Positions 20,918 to 29,318 are shown, numbered from the stretch's first letter. The stretch is 64,000 nucleotides of DNA from Serratia sp. DD3 (GCF_000496755.2 NZ_AYKS02000067.1:62001-126000), one strand, 5' to 3'. Notes: generated by a model not told the origin, from the sequence alone. Numbers and translations are program-made.

Positions 20918-21520
20918 ATGGAACTGAGTTTATTTGTTTCGTTGTTAGGTTTCCTATGGGTTGCGGCGATTACACCAGGCCCGAACAATTTATTACTGAC
21001 CACCTCCGGGGCCAATTTCGGTTTTATGCGTTCTCTGTGGCTGATGGTGGGTATCATGCTGGGGATGCAAAGCATCTTATTGTTGGTGGCATTTGGTGTG
21101 GGGGGCTTACTTTTAATTTATCCTGCTTTGCATATCACCTTGAAGGTCCTGGGTAGCCTCTATCTATTATGGTTGGCGTGGAAAGTGGCCACCGCCGCTT
21201 ATGAACGATTAGAGATGGATGCGGCACCGCCAGAGCCAGTAAGGTTATATCAGGGGGGATTACTGCAATTCCTTAACCCTAAAGCCTGGTTGATGACGTT
21301 GGGGGCGGTCACCAGCTTTAGCTTGGCTGGTGTTCAGTACTATCACTCTATTTTGATCATCTCCGGTGCTCTACTGCTGGTGAATCTTGTTGCTGGGGTC
21401 ATCTGGTTGGGGTTCGGTACGGTGATTGGCCGTTTGCTACGTAGCAAAAAGGCCTGGATTATTTTTAACGTTTCGATGGGGCTGTTAACTGCGGCCTGTG
21501 TCCTACTGATTTGGCGTTGA
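20918..21520 (+). CDS. LysE/RhtB-family amino-acid exporter
   Basis: An inner-membrane protein of 200 residues with about six hydrophobic segments. It carries the family signature TPGPNNLLLTTSGANFG near residue 20 and QFLNPKAWLMTLGA near 125. GAGGAG lies 10 bases before the chosen ATG at 20918. LysE/RhtB proteins export amino acids or derivatives; EamB (YfiK, cysteine/O-acetylserine) is a relative with the same TPGPNN motif. The exact substrate cannot be read from sequence. The PhzF-family gene follows after 10 bp, so they probably share a transcript. Confidence 0.87.
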   Translation: MELSLFVSLLGFLWVAAITPGPNNLLLTTSGANFGFMRSLWLMVGIMLGMQSILLLVAFGVGGLLLIYPALHITLKVLGSLYLLWLAWKVATAAYERLEMDAAPPEPVRLYQGGLLQFLNPKAWLMTLGAVTSFSLAGVQYYHSILIISGALLLVNLVAGVIWLGFGTVIGRLLRSKKAWIIFNVSMGLLTAACVLLIWR

Positions 21521-21530
21521 GGAAATGCTA

Positions 21531-22313
21531 ATGAACGACAATTACTTTCATGTTGACGCTTTTATCGGTGTCGGGCTGCGTGGCAATCCTGCAGGTGTTT
21601 GTTTGCTGAAACAACCGCTGGAAACGGCGCAAATGCAAGCTATCGCCAATGAGTTACACCTACCTGAAACCAGTTTTGTCTGGAATGATGGCGATATGCA
21701 GGCGATCCGCTGGTTTACGCCAACGAGGGAGGTTGATCTCTGTGGGCATGCCACGTTGGCCGCGGCGCATGTGTTACTCAACGTGGTCGATGCGGGGTTG
21801 AAAGAGATTCGTTTCCGTTCTGCCAGCGGTGAACTGCAAGTTAAGCGTGATGTGGCTGACGGTGAGCGTTTGATTCTGGATTTCCCGTCTCGCCCTCCTC
21901 AAAAAATCGATGAACCGGCACAGTTGGCGGCATTGCTGGGGGTTCAACCGCAGGAGGTCTGGCAAGCCAAAGCGATGATGGTGGTATTGGCTAATGAAGC
22001 CCAGGTCAAAGCGTTACAGCCGGATATTCCCGCCCTGATTGATCACTTTGGCTGTGGCATTATCGTGACGGCACCTGGAGATAACGTGGATTTTGTCTCG
22101 CGCTACTTTTCGTTGGATCGCTGTGAGGACCCGGTGACGGGCTCAGCACACTGCACATTGTTGCCCTACTGGACCGCCTGTTTAGGCCGCCATGAGTTAC
22201 ATGCCAGGCAGATATCATCCCGCGGGGGTGAATTGTTCTGTGAATTGCACGGGGAACGCTCACTATTAGGGGGCTATGCTCAGATCTTCTTGCGGGGTAA
22301 TATCAATCTCTGA
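21531..22313 (+). CDS. PhzF-family isomerase/epimerase-like protein
   Basis: 260 residues with the diaminopimelate-epimerase-like two-domain fold. The PhzF signature is NPAGVCLL near 19, the catalytic Glu46 in LPETSFV, GHATLAAAHVLL near 73-84, and DPVTGSAHCTLLPYW in the second half. Start 21531 was preferred over the ATG at 21525, because GAGG at 21519-21522 leaves a workable gap only for 21531. The best-known member makes phenazines, but stand-alone PhzF proteins in enterobacteria have no assigned substrate. It is paired with the LysE-type exporter. Confidence 0.85.
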   Translation: MNDNYFHVDAFIGVGLRGNPAGVCLLKQPLETAQMQAIANELHLPETSFVWNDGDMQAIRWFTPTREVDLCGHATLAAAHVLLNVVDAGLKEIRFRSASGELQVKRDVADGERLILDFPSRPPQKIDEPAQLAALLGVQPQEVWQAKAMMVVLANEAQVKALQPDIPALIDHFGCGIIVTAPGDNVDFVSRYFSLDRCEDPVTGSAHCTLLPYWTACLGRHELHARQISSRGGELFCELHGERSLLGGYAQIFLRGNINL

Positions 22314-22396
22314 CAGGATTTGGCCGTTAAAATCGTCAACAGCCCTTAGTTAATGTTTGGCTCGAGGTATTGTTTCGTTTTTTTGCTAGGCTGCCT

Positions 22397-23131
22397 TTAT
22401 TCGCCTGAAAATGAGTCTATCAGCAGGTTTCGAGAAAAATTTCTCATATCGACTCCTGCTTTTTTACGATATAAGCGGGCCTTACGTGCCCCTGTCACTG
22501 CCATCTCGCCAGTTTCTTCAAACATTTCTGAGGCAGTAAAACGCCGTACCAGGCTTTTGCGCTGCACCGGATGTGACAGGATAATCTCAATGACTTCTTG
22601 TAGCTGGGATAAAGTGAACTCTGTTGGTAGGCAGTAGATCGGCAACATGGAGTAAGTCGTTTTCTGCCGCAGCCGTTGTAAGGCCGCGTCGATAATTTGG
22701 CGATGATCGAACGCCAGCGAGTGGGCTGACAATGTTTCCAGTGGCAACCAGGCGACGTCATCCACATCAATGATATGTGCCTGGCAATCGGCATGAGCGA
22801 TCAACGCAAAATAGACAGTAGTCAGGCTCCAGCCGCGTGGATCTCTTTTCGCGCCGGAAAAACTCTCCAACTGTGCAAGATACGGCGGTACGATCCCGGT
22901 TTTCTCCATCAACTTTCGTTCTGCGGTTGCTTGTGTGGAACTGTCACGCAACAGATCGATAAAACCACCCGGTAGCCCCCAATGATGCAAAAAAGGGTGA
23001 TTGGCACGTTTGGCCAAGAGCACACAAAGCTGCCCGCGATAAACGGTAAACAAGACGCTGTCTACAGTCACGATCGGTGAAGGGAAACGTTGAGGATCGT
23101 AATTTCTGAGGTATTCGGTTTCTGTTGTCAT
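22397..23131 (-). CDS. nrtR: NrtR-type Nudix-related transcriptional repressor of NAD metabolism
   Basis: 244 residues: an N-terminal Nudix domain (about 18-145) with WGLPGGFIDL, followed by a winged-helix part (about 160-235). The Nudix box is degenerate (ERKLMEKTG where active enzymes have RELxEExG), as expected for NrtR regulators that sense ADP-ribose or related NAD metabolites rather than hydrolyse them. It is divergent from the PRPP synthetase-like/NAMPT operon, and matching palindromes lie before both transcription units (23144-23164 and 23267-23316). The symbol is by family and context; the ligand is not shown. Confidence 0.82.
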   Translation of the reverse strand: MTTETEYLRNYDPQRFPSPIVTVDSVLFTVYRGQLCVLLAKRANHPFLHHWGLPGGFIDLLRDSSTQATAERKLMEKTGIVPPYLAQLESFSGAKRDPRGWSLTTVYFALIAHADCQAHIIDVDDVAWLPLETLSAHSLAFDHRQIIDAALQRLRQKTTYSMLPIYCLPTEFTLSQLQEVIEIILSHPVQRKSLVRRFTASEMFEETGEMAVTGARKARLYRKKAGVDMRNFSRNLLIDSFSGE

Positions 23132-23143
23132 CGCTGTGTTCGG

Positions 23144-23164
23144 AAAAGGTCTTTAAGACAATAA
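23144..23164. promoter_or_regulatory. Probable NrtR autoregulatory operator
   Basis: The 21-bp site centred on GTC-TTTAA-GAC carries the half-site GACAATAA (23157-23164) seen in both operators before the NAD-salvage operon; the other half is degenerate. It lies 13-33 bp upstream of the nrtR start. Confidence 0.55.
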
Positions 23165-23266
23165 TAGCAACTGATACCCGATGCCGCAAGGCAAGTACAT
23201 TGAAAATAAATTCCTTATAAACAATGCTTTATCAATAATTTATTCATTGGTTAATTTTCTGCTTGC

Positions 23267-23316
23267 TAGTTATTGTCCCTTAGACAATAATATAAGTGTC
23301 TAAGGGACAATAACTA
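23267..23316. promoter_or_regulatory. Double NrtR-type operator upstream of the NAD-salvage operon
   Basis: The two 20-bp arms (23267-23286 and 23297-23316) are perfect reverse complements with a 10-bp spacer. Within the left part TTATTGTC-CCTTA-GACAATAA (23270-23290) is itself a 21-bp palindrome. The right part repeats it as GTGTC-TAAGG-GACAATAA. The site ends 12 bp before the start of the PRPP synthetase-like gene, where a bound repressor would block expression. Confidence 0.75.
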
Positions 23317-23328
23317 TCAGGGGGAAGT

Positions 23329-24189
23329 ATGAGCGTAAAACTACAGTTGTTTTTGGACCAAATGGCAGTGGAAGTGACTACCGGGCAGTTTCCTGATGGG
23401 GCGGTTTATGCCCGCTTTCAACCGCCAGCAAGGCGTGATGTTTCTCACATGCGTATTCGTGCAGCGGCCATGAATAGCATGGATGATTTTATGCTGTTGG
23501 CACAATTGGTGCAGGCAGTACGCCACCACTACCTGATTAGCACCAGTGTGCTCGAACTGGCTTATTTACCCTATGCCCGTCAGGATCGTCATATGACATC
23601 GGGTGATAGCTTTGCACTGAAAGTGTTCGGTCAGTTATTGAATACCCTGGGTTTTGACCGAGTGCGGGTGCTGGATCCTCATAGTGAAGTGTCTGCCGCT
23701 GTGGTTAATAACATGCACATCACTAGCCAACAACAGTGTATGGAACACAGCAGTAGGTTGACCGCGTTATTGAGCCAACCCCAACTGTTGTTGATGGCAC
23801 CAGACGCCGGGGCGTTGAAAAAGATCCACGCGGTCGCGGCACATTTCGGCGTTACGGAATACGGCATTATGTCTAAGCAACGTGATGTACTCAGCGGTAA
23901 ATTGACGGGTTTTGAAGTGTTAAAGGGGGATGTATCTGGTAGGGACGTGCTGATTGTTGATGACCTGTGTGACGGTGGTGGCACTTTTATTGGTGCAGCA
24001 GCCGTATTGCACGCAGCCGGTGCACGTCAGGTAAACCTGTATGTTACCCATGGCGTGTTTTCACAAGGTACCGCGCATTTACTGAACCAGGGCATCGCAA
24101 ACATTTACACCACGACGTCGTATGCAACTGCGGATCTCGCTGAGAAACGTGTTGAATTAATTGATATTGAAAAAATCTACGCCTGTTAA
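23329..24189 (+). CDS. Ribose-phosphate pyrophosphokinase-like protein
   Basis: 286 residues, shorter than housekeeping Prs (315). It keeps YLPYARQDR near residue 84, DPHSE near 120, and the PRPP-binding loop VLIVDDLCDGGGTF at 207-220 with the acidic pair Asp211-Asp212. The flexible-loop segment after YARQDR is shortened. The likely role is to supply PRPP to the nicotinamide phosphoribosyltransferase encoded 10 bp downstream. Whether it is a full synthetase or a phosphoribosyltransferase-like relative needs biochemistry. GGGGGAAG precedes the ATG. The operon is probably NrtR-controlled. Confidence 0.83.
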   Translation: MSVKLQLFLDQMAVEVTTGQFPDGAVYARFQPPARRDVSHMRIRAAAMNSMDDFMLLAQLVQAVRHHYLISTSVLELAYLPYARQDRHMTSGDSFALKVFGQLLNTLGFDRVRVLDPHSEVSAAVVNNMHITSQQQCMEHSSRLTALLSQPQLLLMAPDAGALKKIHAVAAHFGVTEYGIMSKQRDVLSGKLTGFEVLKGDVSGRDVLIVDDLCDGGGTFIGAAAVLHAAGARQVNLYVTHGVFSQGTAHLLNQGIANIYTTTSYATADLAEKRVELIDIEKIYAC

Positions 24190-24199
24190 GGAACTCATT

Positions 24200-25696
24200 A
24201 TGTTAACAAATCCCATTCTGGCAATTGATGGTTACAAAGTCTCTCACCGTGAGCAGTATCCGTTGGGTACCACTCGGGTGTATTCGAACTTCACACCACG
24301 CAGTGATCGCTTTTTTATCTCTCCGCAGCCAGATGGACAACTGGTGTTCTTTGGTTTACAGGGTTTTTTGCGCTGGTTTATGGTGGATCTATTCAACCAG
24401 CAGTTTTTTGCTCAACCGGAAGAGCAAGTGGTAGCAGATTATAAACGCTTGATGGACAGCTATATTGGTCAGGATCGGGTGTCTGTGGAACATATTCGTG
24501 ACTTACATCGATTGGGTTATCTGCCCCTGCATATCAAAGGGCTGGATGAAGGCAGCAAAGTAAAGATGAAGATACCGGTACTGACTATCACCAATACCAT
24601 CGATGAGTTCTTTTGGTTGGTCAATTACTTGGAAACCGTGATCTCTGCTGAACTGTGGAAAGCGTCGACTAATGCCACCATTGCCCATCACTACCGCAAG
24701 ATCTGCCAGCAGTGGGCAGAGAAAACCTGTGATGATATGACACACATTGACTTCCAATGTCACGATTTCTCTTTCCGTGGTATGTCGGGTATGCATGATG
24801 TTGCTCAAGCCGGAGTAGGGCATTTGCTCAGTTTCAAAGGTACCGACAATATACCTGCCATTCTCTATGCGCAGCGCTATTACCCCACCACTGATGACTA
24901 CTTTGTGGCTGGCAGTATCCCTGCCACCGAACACAGCGTGATGTGTATGGGAGAACAGGCAACGGAAATAGAGACTTTTCGCCGTTTGATTGAAGACCTT
25001 TACCCCAATGGCCTAGTTTCTATTGTTTCGGATACCTGGGATTACTGGAAAGTGCTCACAGAGTTTACCCGTGAGTTATACAGCAAAATTATGGCGCGTG
25101 ATGGCCGTGTGGTATTTCGCCCCGACAGTGGCGACCCGGTAGCTATTCTGTGTGGTACTGGTGATGACAGTGATCATCGTGCGCAGCGTAGCGCAGAAGA
25201 GAAAGGTTCAGTGGAAGTGTTGTGGGAAATATTTGGTGGCACGGTCAACAGTAAGGGCTACAAGGTATTGGATCCTCACGTTGGGCTGATCTATGGCGAC
25301 TCTATTACCCTGGAACGTGCACAAGAAATAATGCGTCGCTTGGAGGCGAAAGGTTTTGCCAGCTCCAATGTGGTCTTTGGAGTTGGTTCCTTTACTTATC
25401 AATATAATACGCGTGATACTTTTGGGTTTGCCATGAAAGCCACTTATGGTGAGGTGAATGGTGTTGGGCGTGCGATTTTCAAACAACCCAAGACAGACAG
25501 TGGGTTAAAACAGTCTGCACGTGGTTTATTACGGGTGATTCGCGATGACCAAGGCGAATACCAATTGCTGGATAATCAGGATTGGCAGCAGGAACAGCAA
25601 GGGGAACTTAAAACGCGTTTTCTGGATGGTCAACTCTATCATCAGGAGTCATTGGAACAGATTCGCCAACGTTTGGCTGGTTTACAAGCAAGTTAA
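24200..25696 (+). CDS. nadV: Nicotinamide phosphoribosyltransferase (NAMPT/NadV)
   Basis: Makes NMN from nicotinamide and PRPP, allowing NAD recovery without deamidation. 498 residues, the NAMPT family length. Motifs: DGYKVSHREQYP near 10-20, the catalytic-His segment PATEHSVM (His245, equivalent to human His247), RPDSGDP from Arg307 (PRPP/ribose site) and GDSITLERA. Start 24200 has AAGGA 8 bases upstream; the ATG at 24161 lies inside the preceding gene. It is operonic with the PRPP synthetase-like gene and likely repressed by NrtR. Confidence 0.93.
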   Translation: MLTNPILAIDGYKVSHREQYPLGTTRVYSNFTPRSDRFFISPQPDGQLVFFGLQGFLRWFMVDLFNQQFFAQPEEQVVADYKRLMDSYIGQDRVSVEHIRDLHRLGYLPLHIKGLDEGSKVKMKIPVLTITNTIDEFFWLVNYLETVISAELWKASTNATIAHHYRKICQQWAEKTCDDMTHIDFQCHDFSFRGMSGMHDVAQAGVGHLLSFKGTDNIPAILYAQRYYPTTDDYFVAGSIPATEHSVMCMGEQATEIETFRRLIEDLYPNGLVSIVSDTWDYWKVLTEFTRELYSKIMARDGRVVFRPDSGDPVAILCGTGDDSDHRAQRSAEEKGSVEVLWEIFGGTVNSKGYKVLDPHVGLIYGDSITLERAQEIMRRLEAKGFASSNVVFGVGSFTYQYNTRDTFGFAMKATYGEVNGVGRAIFKQPKTDSGLKQSARGLLRVIRDDQGEYQLLDNQDWQQEQQGELKTRFLDGQLYHQESLEQIRQRLAGLQAS

Positions 25697-25706
25697 AAGT
25701 GCAGAT

Positions 25707-25731
25707 GGCCCTTCTCGCGAGGAGAAGGGCC
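25707..25731. terminator. Strong hairpin between convergent nadV and ankyrin genes
   Basis: GGCCCTTCTC (25707-25716) and GAGAAGGGCC (25722-25731) form a perfect 10-bp stem with a 5-base loop. There is no T-run immediately after it on either strand, so efficiency as an intrinsic terminator is uncertain, but its place between two converging stops supports that role. Confidence 0.6.
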
Positions 25732-25738
25732 TGGAGCA

Positions 25739-26467
25739 TTAATCGCAGCTTGATTTACCTGTTTTATGGTTGATCGCCCCTTTTTCTATCAGAAGATTTG
25801 CAACGTCGGTAAAGCCACGTTCGCAAGCTCCGCTGAGAGGGCTAGCATTAATTTTAGGCTTCTCGTTTACTGCAACGACATTCAAGTCCGGATTGAATTG
25901 TAGAATGTATTTTACGATGTCGAGTCTGCCATCTACAGCGGCGACCATAAATAATGTTTCACCATCCTGCTCTTTGGCATCCCAGTCCACTTCATTCTTT
26001 AAGCGTTCATGCAGATATTTAACAACCTCGGCATTTTTACCCATAACAGCGGATTTGACCGTATTATAAACATCTGCTCTATCTGTAGCGCGAATATCAG
26101 CCCCTTGCTCCGTCAGATATTTAACGATATCTAAATAACCAATGAACGCCGCCCAGCCTAATGCTGTTTGCCCTAAAGATGCTTCGTCTTTAGCCTCAAG
26201 ATTTTGCCCTGCTTCGACCATCTTTTTAACCGCAGCTAAATTGCCTTGCTTCACGGCATCAAACCAAGCTGCATCTGGACCTACAGAAGGGTTTTGATAG
26301 AAAATACGGTGAGATAGCAACTTGGGATTGGCAATTTGCTGCATTTCTTCGTAGCTAAATCTGAACTTTGACAAGTCTACATTTTGTTTGTTTTCTTGCG
26401 CGTATGCATTAAAAGAGCCTGAGGTGATAATGCCAGCAAAGAATATTATTTTAGCTAATTTCATCAT
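25739..26467 (-). CDS. Exported ankyrin-repeat protein
   Basis: 242 residues. Residues 1-23 form a signal peptide (KLAKIIFFAGIITSGSFNAYA), so the protein is predicted periplasmic. Ankyrin repeats follow: a first repeat around AAWFDAVKQGNLAAVKKMVEAG, then GQTALGWAAFIGYLDIVKYL, a degenerate one with NAEVVKYLHE, ETLFMVAAVDGRLDIVKYI, and ASPLSGACERGFTDVANLLIEKG. The first and last residues are not repeat-like (C-terminus KSSCD). No partner gene is adjacent. Upstream DNA is strongly A+T-rich compared with the neighbours, suggesting acquisition. Function is unknown; exported ankyrin proteins have been tied to peroxide tolerance or effector immunity in other bacteria. Confidence 0.85.
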   Translation of the reverse strand: MMKLAKIIFFAGIITSGSFNAYAQENKQNVDLSKFRFSYEEMQQIANPKLLSHRIFYQNPSVGPDAAWFDAVKQGNLAAVKKMVEAGQNLEAKDEASLGQTALGWAAFIGYLDIVKYLTEQGADIRATDRADVYNTVKSAVMGKNAEVVKYLHERLKNEVDWDAKEQDGETLFMVAAVDGRLDIVKYILQFNPDLNVVAVNEKPKINASPLSGACERGFTDVANLLIEKGAINHKTGKSSCD

Positions 26468-26619
26468 GTTAATTATCCAGAGGTGAATTTAAAATATTTA
26501 AAGATTAAAGCCATACCATTTTTATACTATTTTTATTGATACTACCCACAATATTATTGTTGATGATGCTCAAAATAATTGAGTATCTGAAGGGGTGTTC
26601 ATATGCTGGTTTAAATAAT

Positions 26620-26648
26620 AAGCTCACCTTGTTATATAAGGTGAGCTT
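26620..26648 (-). terminator. Hairpin downstream of yheS
   Basis: AAGCTCACCTT (26620-26630) and AAGGTGAGCTT (26638-26648) form a perfect 11-bp stem with a 7-base loop. On the minus strand it is followed by ATTATTTAAA. It lies about 24 bp past the yheS stop and is the likely end of that transcript. Confidence 0.65.
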
Positions 26649-26671
26649 CAATTGCTGTAGTAAGATAAGGT

Positions 26672-28591
26672 CTAATTTCCTGACTCAAACTCCTGAGTTA
26701 GATGCTCCAACTGCTCTTGCGCTTCCAGCCAGGTCATTTCCGTCTCTTCCAGGGCTGACTTGGCTTGGCTTTGTTTTTGCAAACATTCAGTCAGTTCAGT
26801 TTTACGATTGATATCATACAGCGCAGAGTCTGCTAATTGCTCTTCCACCAACGCCAATTCTGCTCCCAGTTTTTCCATCTGCTGTTCCAGTTTGGTGATT
26901 TGTTTGCGCAGAGGCTGGGTTTGGGTGCGAAATTCTGCTTCACGGCGCTTTTGGTCTTTACGTGCCTGTGCGCTGTTGCCGTTATCTTGTTTCGGTGCCG
27001 CGTCCTGTTGTGCCTGCTGCTTTTGCAGGTCACTCAGCCACTGTTGATAATCATCGAGATCACCTTCAAACGGCTCCACCTGGCCATCATGCACCAGATA
27101 GAGGTCATCGGTGGTGGAACGCAGTAAGTGGCGATCGTGCGAAACCACCACTAACGCGCCTTCGAAGTCAATTAGCGCTTCAGTCAGTGCCTGGCGCATA
27201 TCCAAATCAAGGTGGTTGGTGGGTTCATCCAATAACAGTAGGTTAGGGCGTTGCCAGACGATCAATGCCAGTACCAGCCGTGCTTTTTCCCCGCCAGAAA
27301 AACGCTCGCTGACTTCAGTGACTTTATCGCCCTGGAAGCCGAAGCCACCGAGATAATCACGCAACTGCTGTTCCAGTACCCGGGGAGCGATACGGCTCAA
27401 ATGTTGGAGCGGTGACTCATCGGCACGCAGTAATTCCAATTGATGTTGGGCGAAATAGCCTAGCTTGATCCCCTTTGCCAGCCCAACTTCTCCGCTCAGC
27501 GGTTGCAGCGTACCGGCCAGTATTTTAATCAGCGTCGATTTACCGGCACCGTTGCGCCCCAGCAGGCCAATGCGTGAACCGGGTACCAAATTGAGTTTAA
27601 TCGATTGCAGAACCACTGTATCGCCATAACCTGCACTCACTTTCTCCATGCGCAATAATGGATTGGGCAGGTTTTCCGGTTCGCGAAAACTGAAACTGAA
27701 CGGGTTATCGACATGAGCGGGGGCAATCAACTCCATACGCTCTAACATTTTAATGCGACTCTGCGCCTGCTTGGCTTTGGATGCTTTAGCACGAAAGCGG
27801 TCGATATAACTTTGCAGGTGTGCCACTTTTTCTTGCTGGCTCTGATAAAGTGACTGCTGTTGTGCCAGTTTGGTCACCCGTTGGCGCTCAAATGACGAGT
27901 AATTACCGGTATATTCGTTAATGGTTTGATTTTCGATATGCAGAATTTTATCGACAATCGGGTCGAGGAAGTCACGGTCATGGGAAATCAGCACCAAAGT
28001 ACCCTGATAGCTTTTCAGCCAGCGCTCCAGCCAGATCACTGCATCGAGATCCAGGTGGTTGGTGGGTTCATCCAGTAACAGCAGGTCTGATCGACAAATC
28101 AGCGCCTGTGCCAGATTAAGGCGCATACGCCATCCCCCCGAGAAAGCACGCACCGGACTTTGTAACTGTTCGTTGGAAAAACCTAATCCATGTAGCAGGC
28201 TGGCTGCCCGAGGGCGAATCGTCCAGGCATCCAGGGCATCGAGTTTGCCGTGCAAGGTGGCAATCGCGTGGCCATCATTACGTTCATTGGCTAACTGCAA
28301 TTCCCCTTCAAGCTGACGAAACTCCCGGTCACCATCAATAACATACTCAATGGCAGGCACGTCTAATGCCGGAGTCTCCTGATTAACCCAGGCTAGTCGC
28401 CAGTTACTGGGGAAGGTGTAGCTACCACCGTCTGCGCTAATCTCCCCTTTCAGCAGTGCCAGCAGGGTCGATTTACCACAGCCGTTTTTACCGACCAGGC
28501 CGACTTTTTGACCAGGATTAACCGTCGCAGTAGCGTTGTCCAGCAGGACACGAGTACCGCGTCGGATTTGTAGCGAGGAGAAAACAATCAT
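26672..28591 (-). CDS. yheS: YheS, ABC-F family ATPase
   Basis: 639 residues (E. coli 637) with two ABC ATPase domains and no membrane segments. Walker A motifs are GKNGCGKS at 34-41 and GRNGAGKS in the second half; signature motifs are FSGGWRMRL and FSGGEKARL; both Walker B regions read LLLLDEPTNHLDL. A linker rich in Lys/Arg/Gln separates them, and the C-terminus is a predicted coiled coil (EQQMEKLGAELALVEEQL). ABC-F proteins act on ribosomes to relieve stalling. It is divergent from kefG. Confidence 0.95.
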   Translation of the reverse strand: MIVFSSLQIRRGTRVLLDNATATVNPGQKVGLVGKNGCGKSTLLALLKGEISADGGSYTFPSNWRLAWVNQETPALDVPAIEYVIDGDREFRQLEGELQLANERNDGHAIATLHGKLDALDAWTIRPRAASLLHGLGFSNEQLQSPVRAFSGGWRMRLNLAQALICRSDLLLLDEPTNHLDLDAVIWLERWLKSYQGTLVLISHDRDFLDPIVDKILHIENQTINEYTGNYSSFERQRVTKLAQQQSLYQSQQEKVAHLQSYIDRFRAKASKAKQAQSRIKMLERMELIAPAHVDNPFSFSFREPENLPNPLLRMEKVSAGYGDTVVLQSIKLNLVPGSRIGLLGRNGAGKSTLIKILAGTLQPLSGEVGLAKGIKLGYFAQHQLELLRADESPLQHLSRIAPRVLEQQLRDYLGGFGFQGDKVTEVSERFSGGEKARLVLALIVWQRPNLLLLDEPTNHLDLDMRQALTEALIDFEGALVVVSHDRHLLRSTTDDLYLVHDGQVEPFEGDLDDYQQWLSDLQKQQAQQDAAPKQDNGNSAQARKDQKRREAEFRTQTQPLRKQITKLEQQMEKLGAELALVEEQLADSALYDINRKTELTECLQKQSQAKSALEETEMTWLEAQEQLEHLTQEFESGN

Positions 28592-28649
28592 AGAGCGCCG
28601 TTTGTTCAGAGTATGTTAAATTGGCATGATTGTAAGTGAACAGGTCATA

Positions 28650-28708
28650 GATACCCAAGTTGTTTCAAGTTGAGTCTCCATTTCAGCCACTTGAAGGGCA
28701 CCAGGTAT
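28650..28708 (+). repeat. Short, eroded ERIC-like repeat between yheS and kefG
   Basis: GATACCC at one end and GGTAT at the other; within, TTCAAGT (28664-28670) and ACTTGAA (28689-28695) are inverted repeats matching the ERIC arms. The centre is missing. Confidence 0.5.
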
Positions 28709-28764
28709 TTTATCGGATTTAATTGTATGGGGAAGGGAGACTGGCAATTTTGAACGTAGAAATA

Positions 28765-29316
28765 ATGTCGCAGCCGCCTAAGATTCTGTTGTTATATATT
28801 CACCCTGAGCCCCAGGAATCGGTGGTAAACCGTATTCTATTAGGTGCGGCAGAGCAATTGCAGCATGTTACCGTGCATGATCTCTATGCACACTACCCCG
28901 ATTTTTTTATTGATATTGAGTATGAGCAGCAGTTGCTGCGTGATCATCAAGTCATCGTTTTCCAACATCCACTCTATACCTATAGTTGCCCAGCATTGAT
29001 GAAAGAGTGGATTGATCGCGTTTTGGTTCGAGGTTTCTCCAGCGGTGTGGGGGGGAATGCGCTGGCAGGCAAATATTGGCGTTCGGTGATCACCACGGGT
29101 GAGCCTCAAGGCGCCTATAGTACCAGCGGCTATAATCGTTATCCGATAGAGGAGATATTGCGGCCTTTTGAGCTAACAGCAGCGATGTGTCATATGCACT
29201 GGATAAAGCCAATGATTATCTATTGGGCTCGTCGCCAGAAGCGTGAGCTAGTGTATAGCCATGCCAGTGCCTATGCGGATTGGTTACGTAACCCGTTACC
29301 CTATACGGGGAGATAA
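28765..29316 (+). CDS. kefG: KefG, ancillary quinone-oxidoreductase-like subunit of KefB
   Basis: 183 residues of flavodoxin-like fold (NQO family): [54 protein letters not shown] and [13 protein letters not shown]. KefG is needed for full activity of the KefB potassium efflux system, which protects against electrophiles. Start 28765 (MSQPPK) matches E. coli, but its ribosome site is weak; a TTG at 28750 with GGAG about 10 bases before it is an alternative. kefB starts 2 bp after the stop. Confidence 0.93.
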   Translation: MSQPPKILLLYIHPEPQESVVNRILLGAAEQLQHVTVHDLYAHYPDFFIDIEYEQQLLRDHQVIVFQHPLYTYSCPALMKEWIDRVLVRGFSSGVGGNALAGKYWRSVITTGEPQGAYSTSGYNRYPIEEILRPFELTAAMCHMHWIKPMIIYWARRQKRELVYSHASAYADWLRNPLPYTGR

Positions 29317-29318
29317 AG

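Noticed and set aside
26536..26811. 91-codon open frame between the ankyrin gene and yheS
   Set aside because: Its second half is antisense to yheS and its first half crosses the terminator hairpin.
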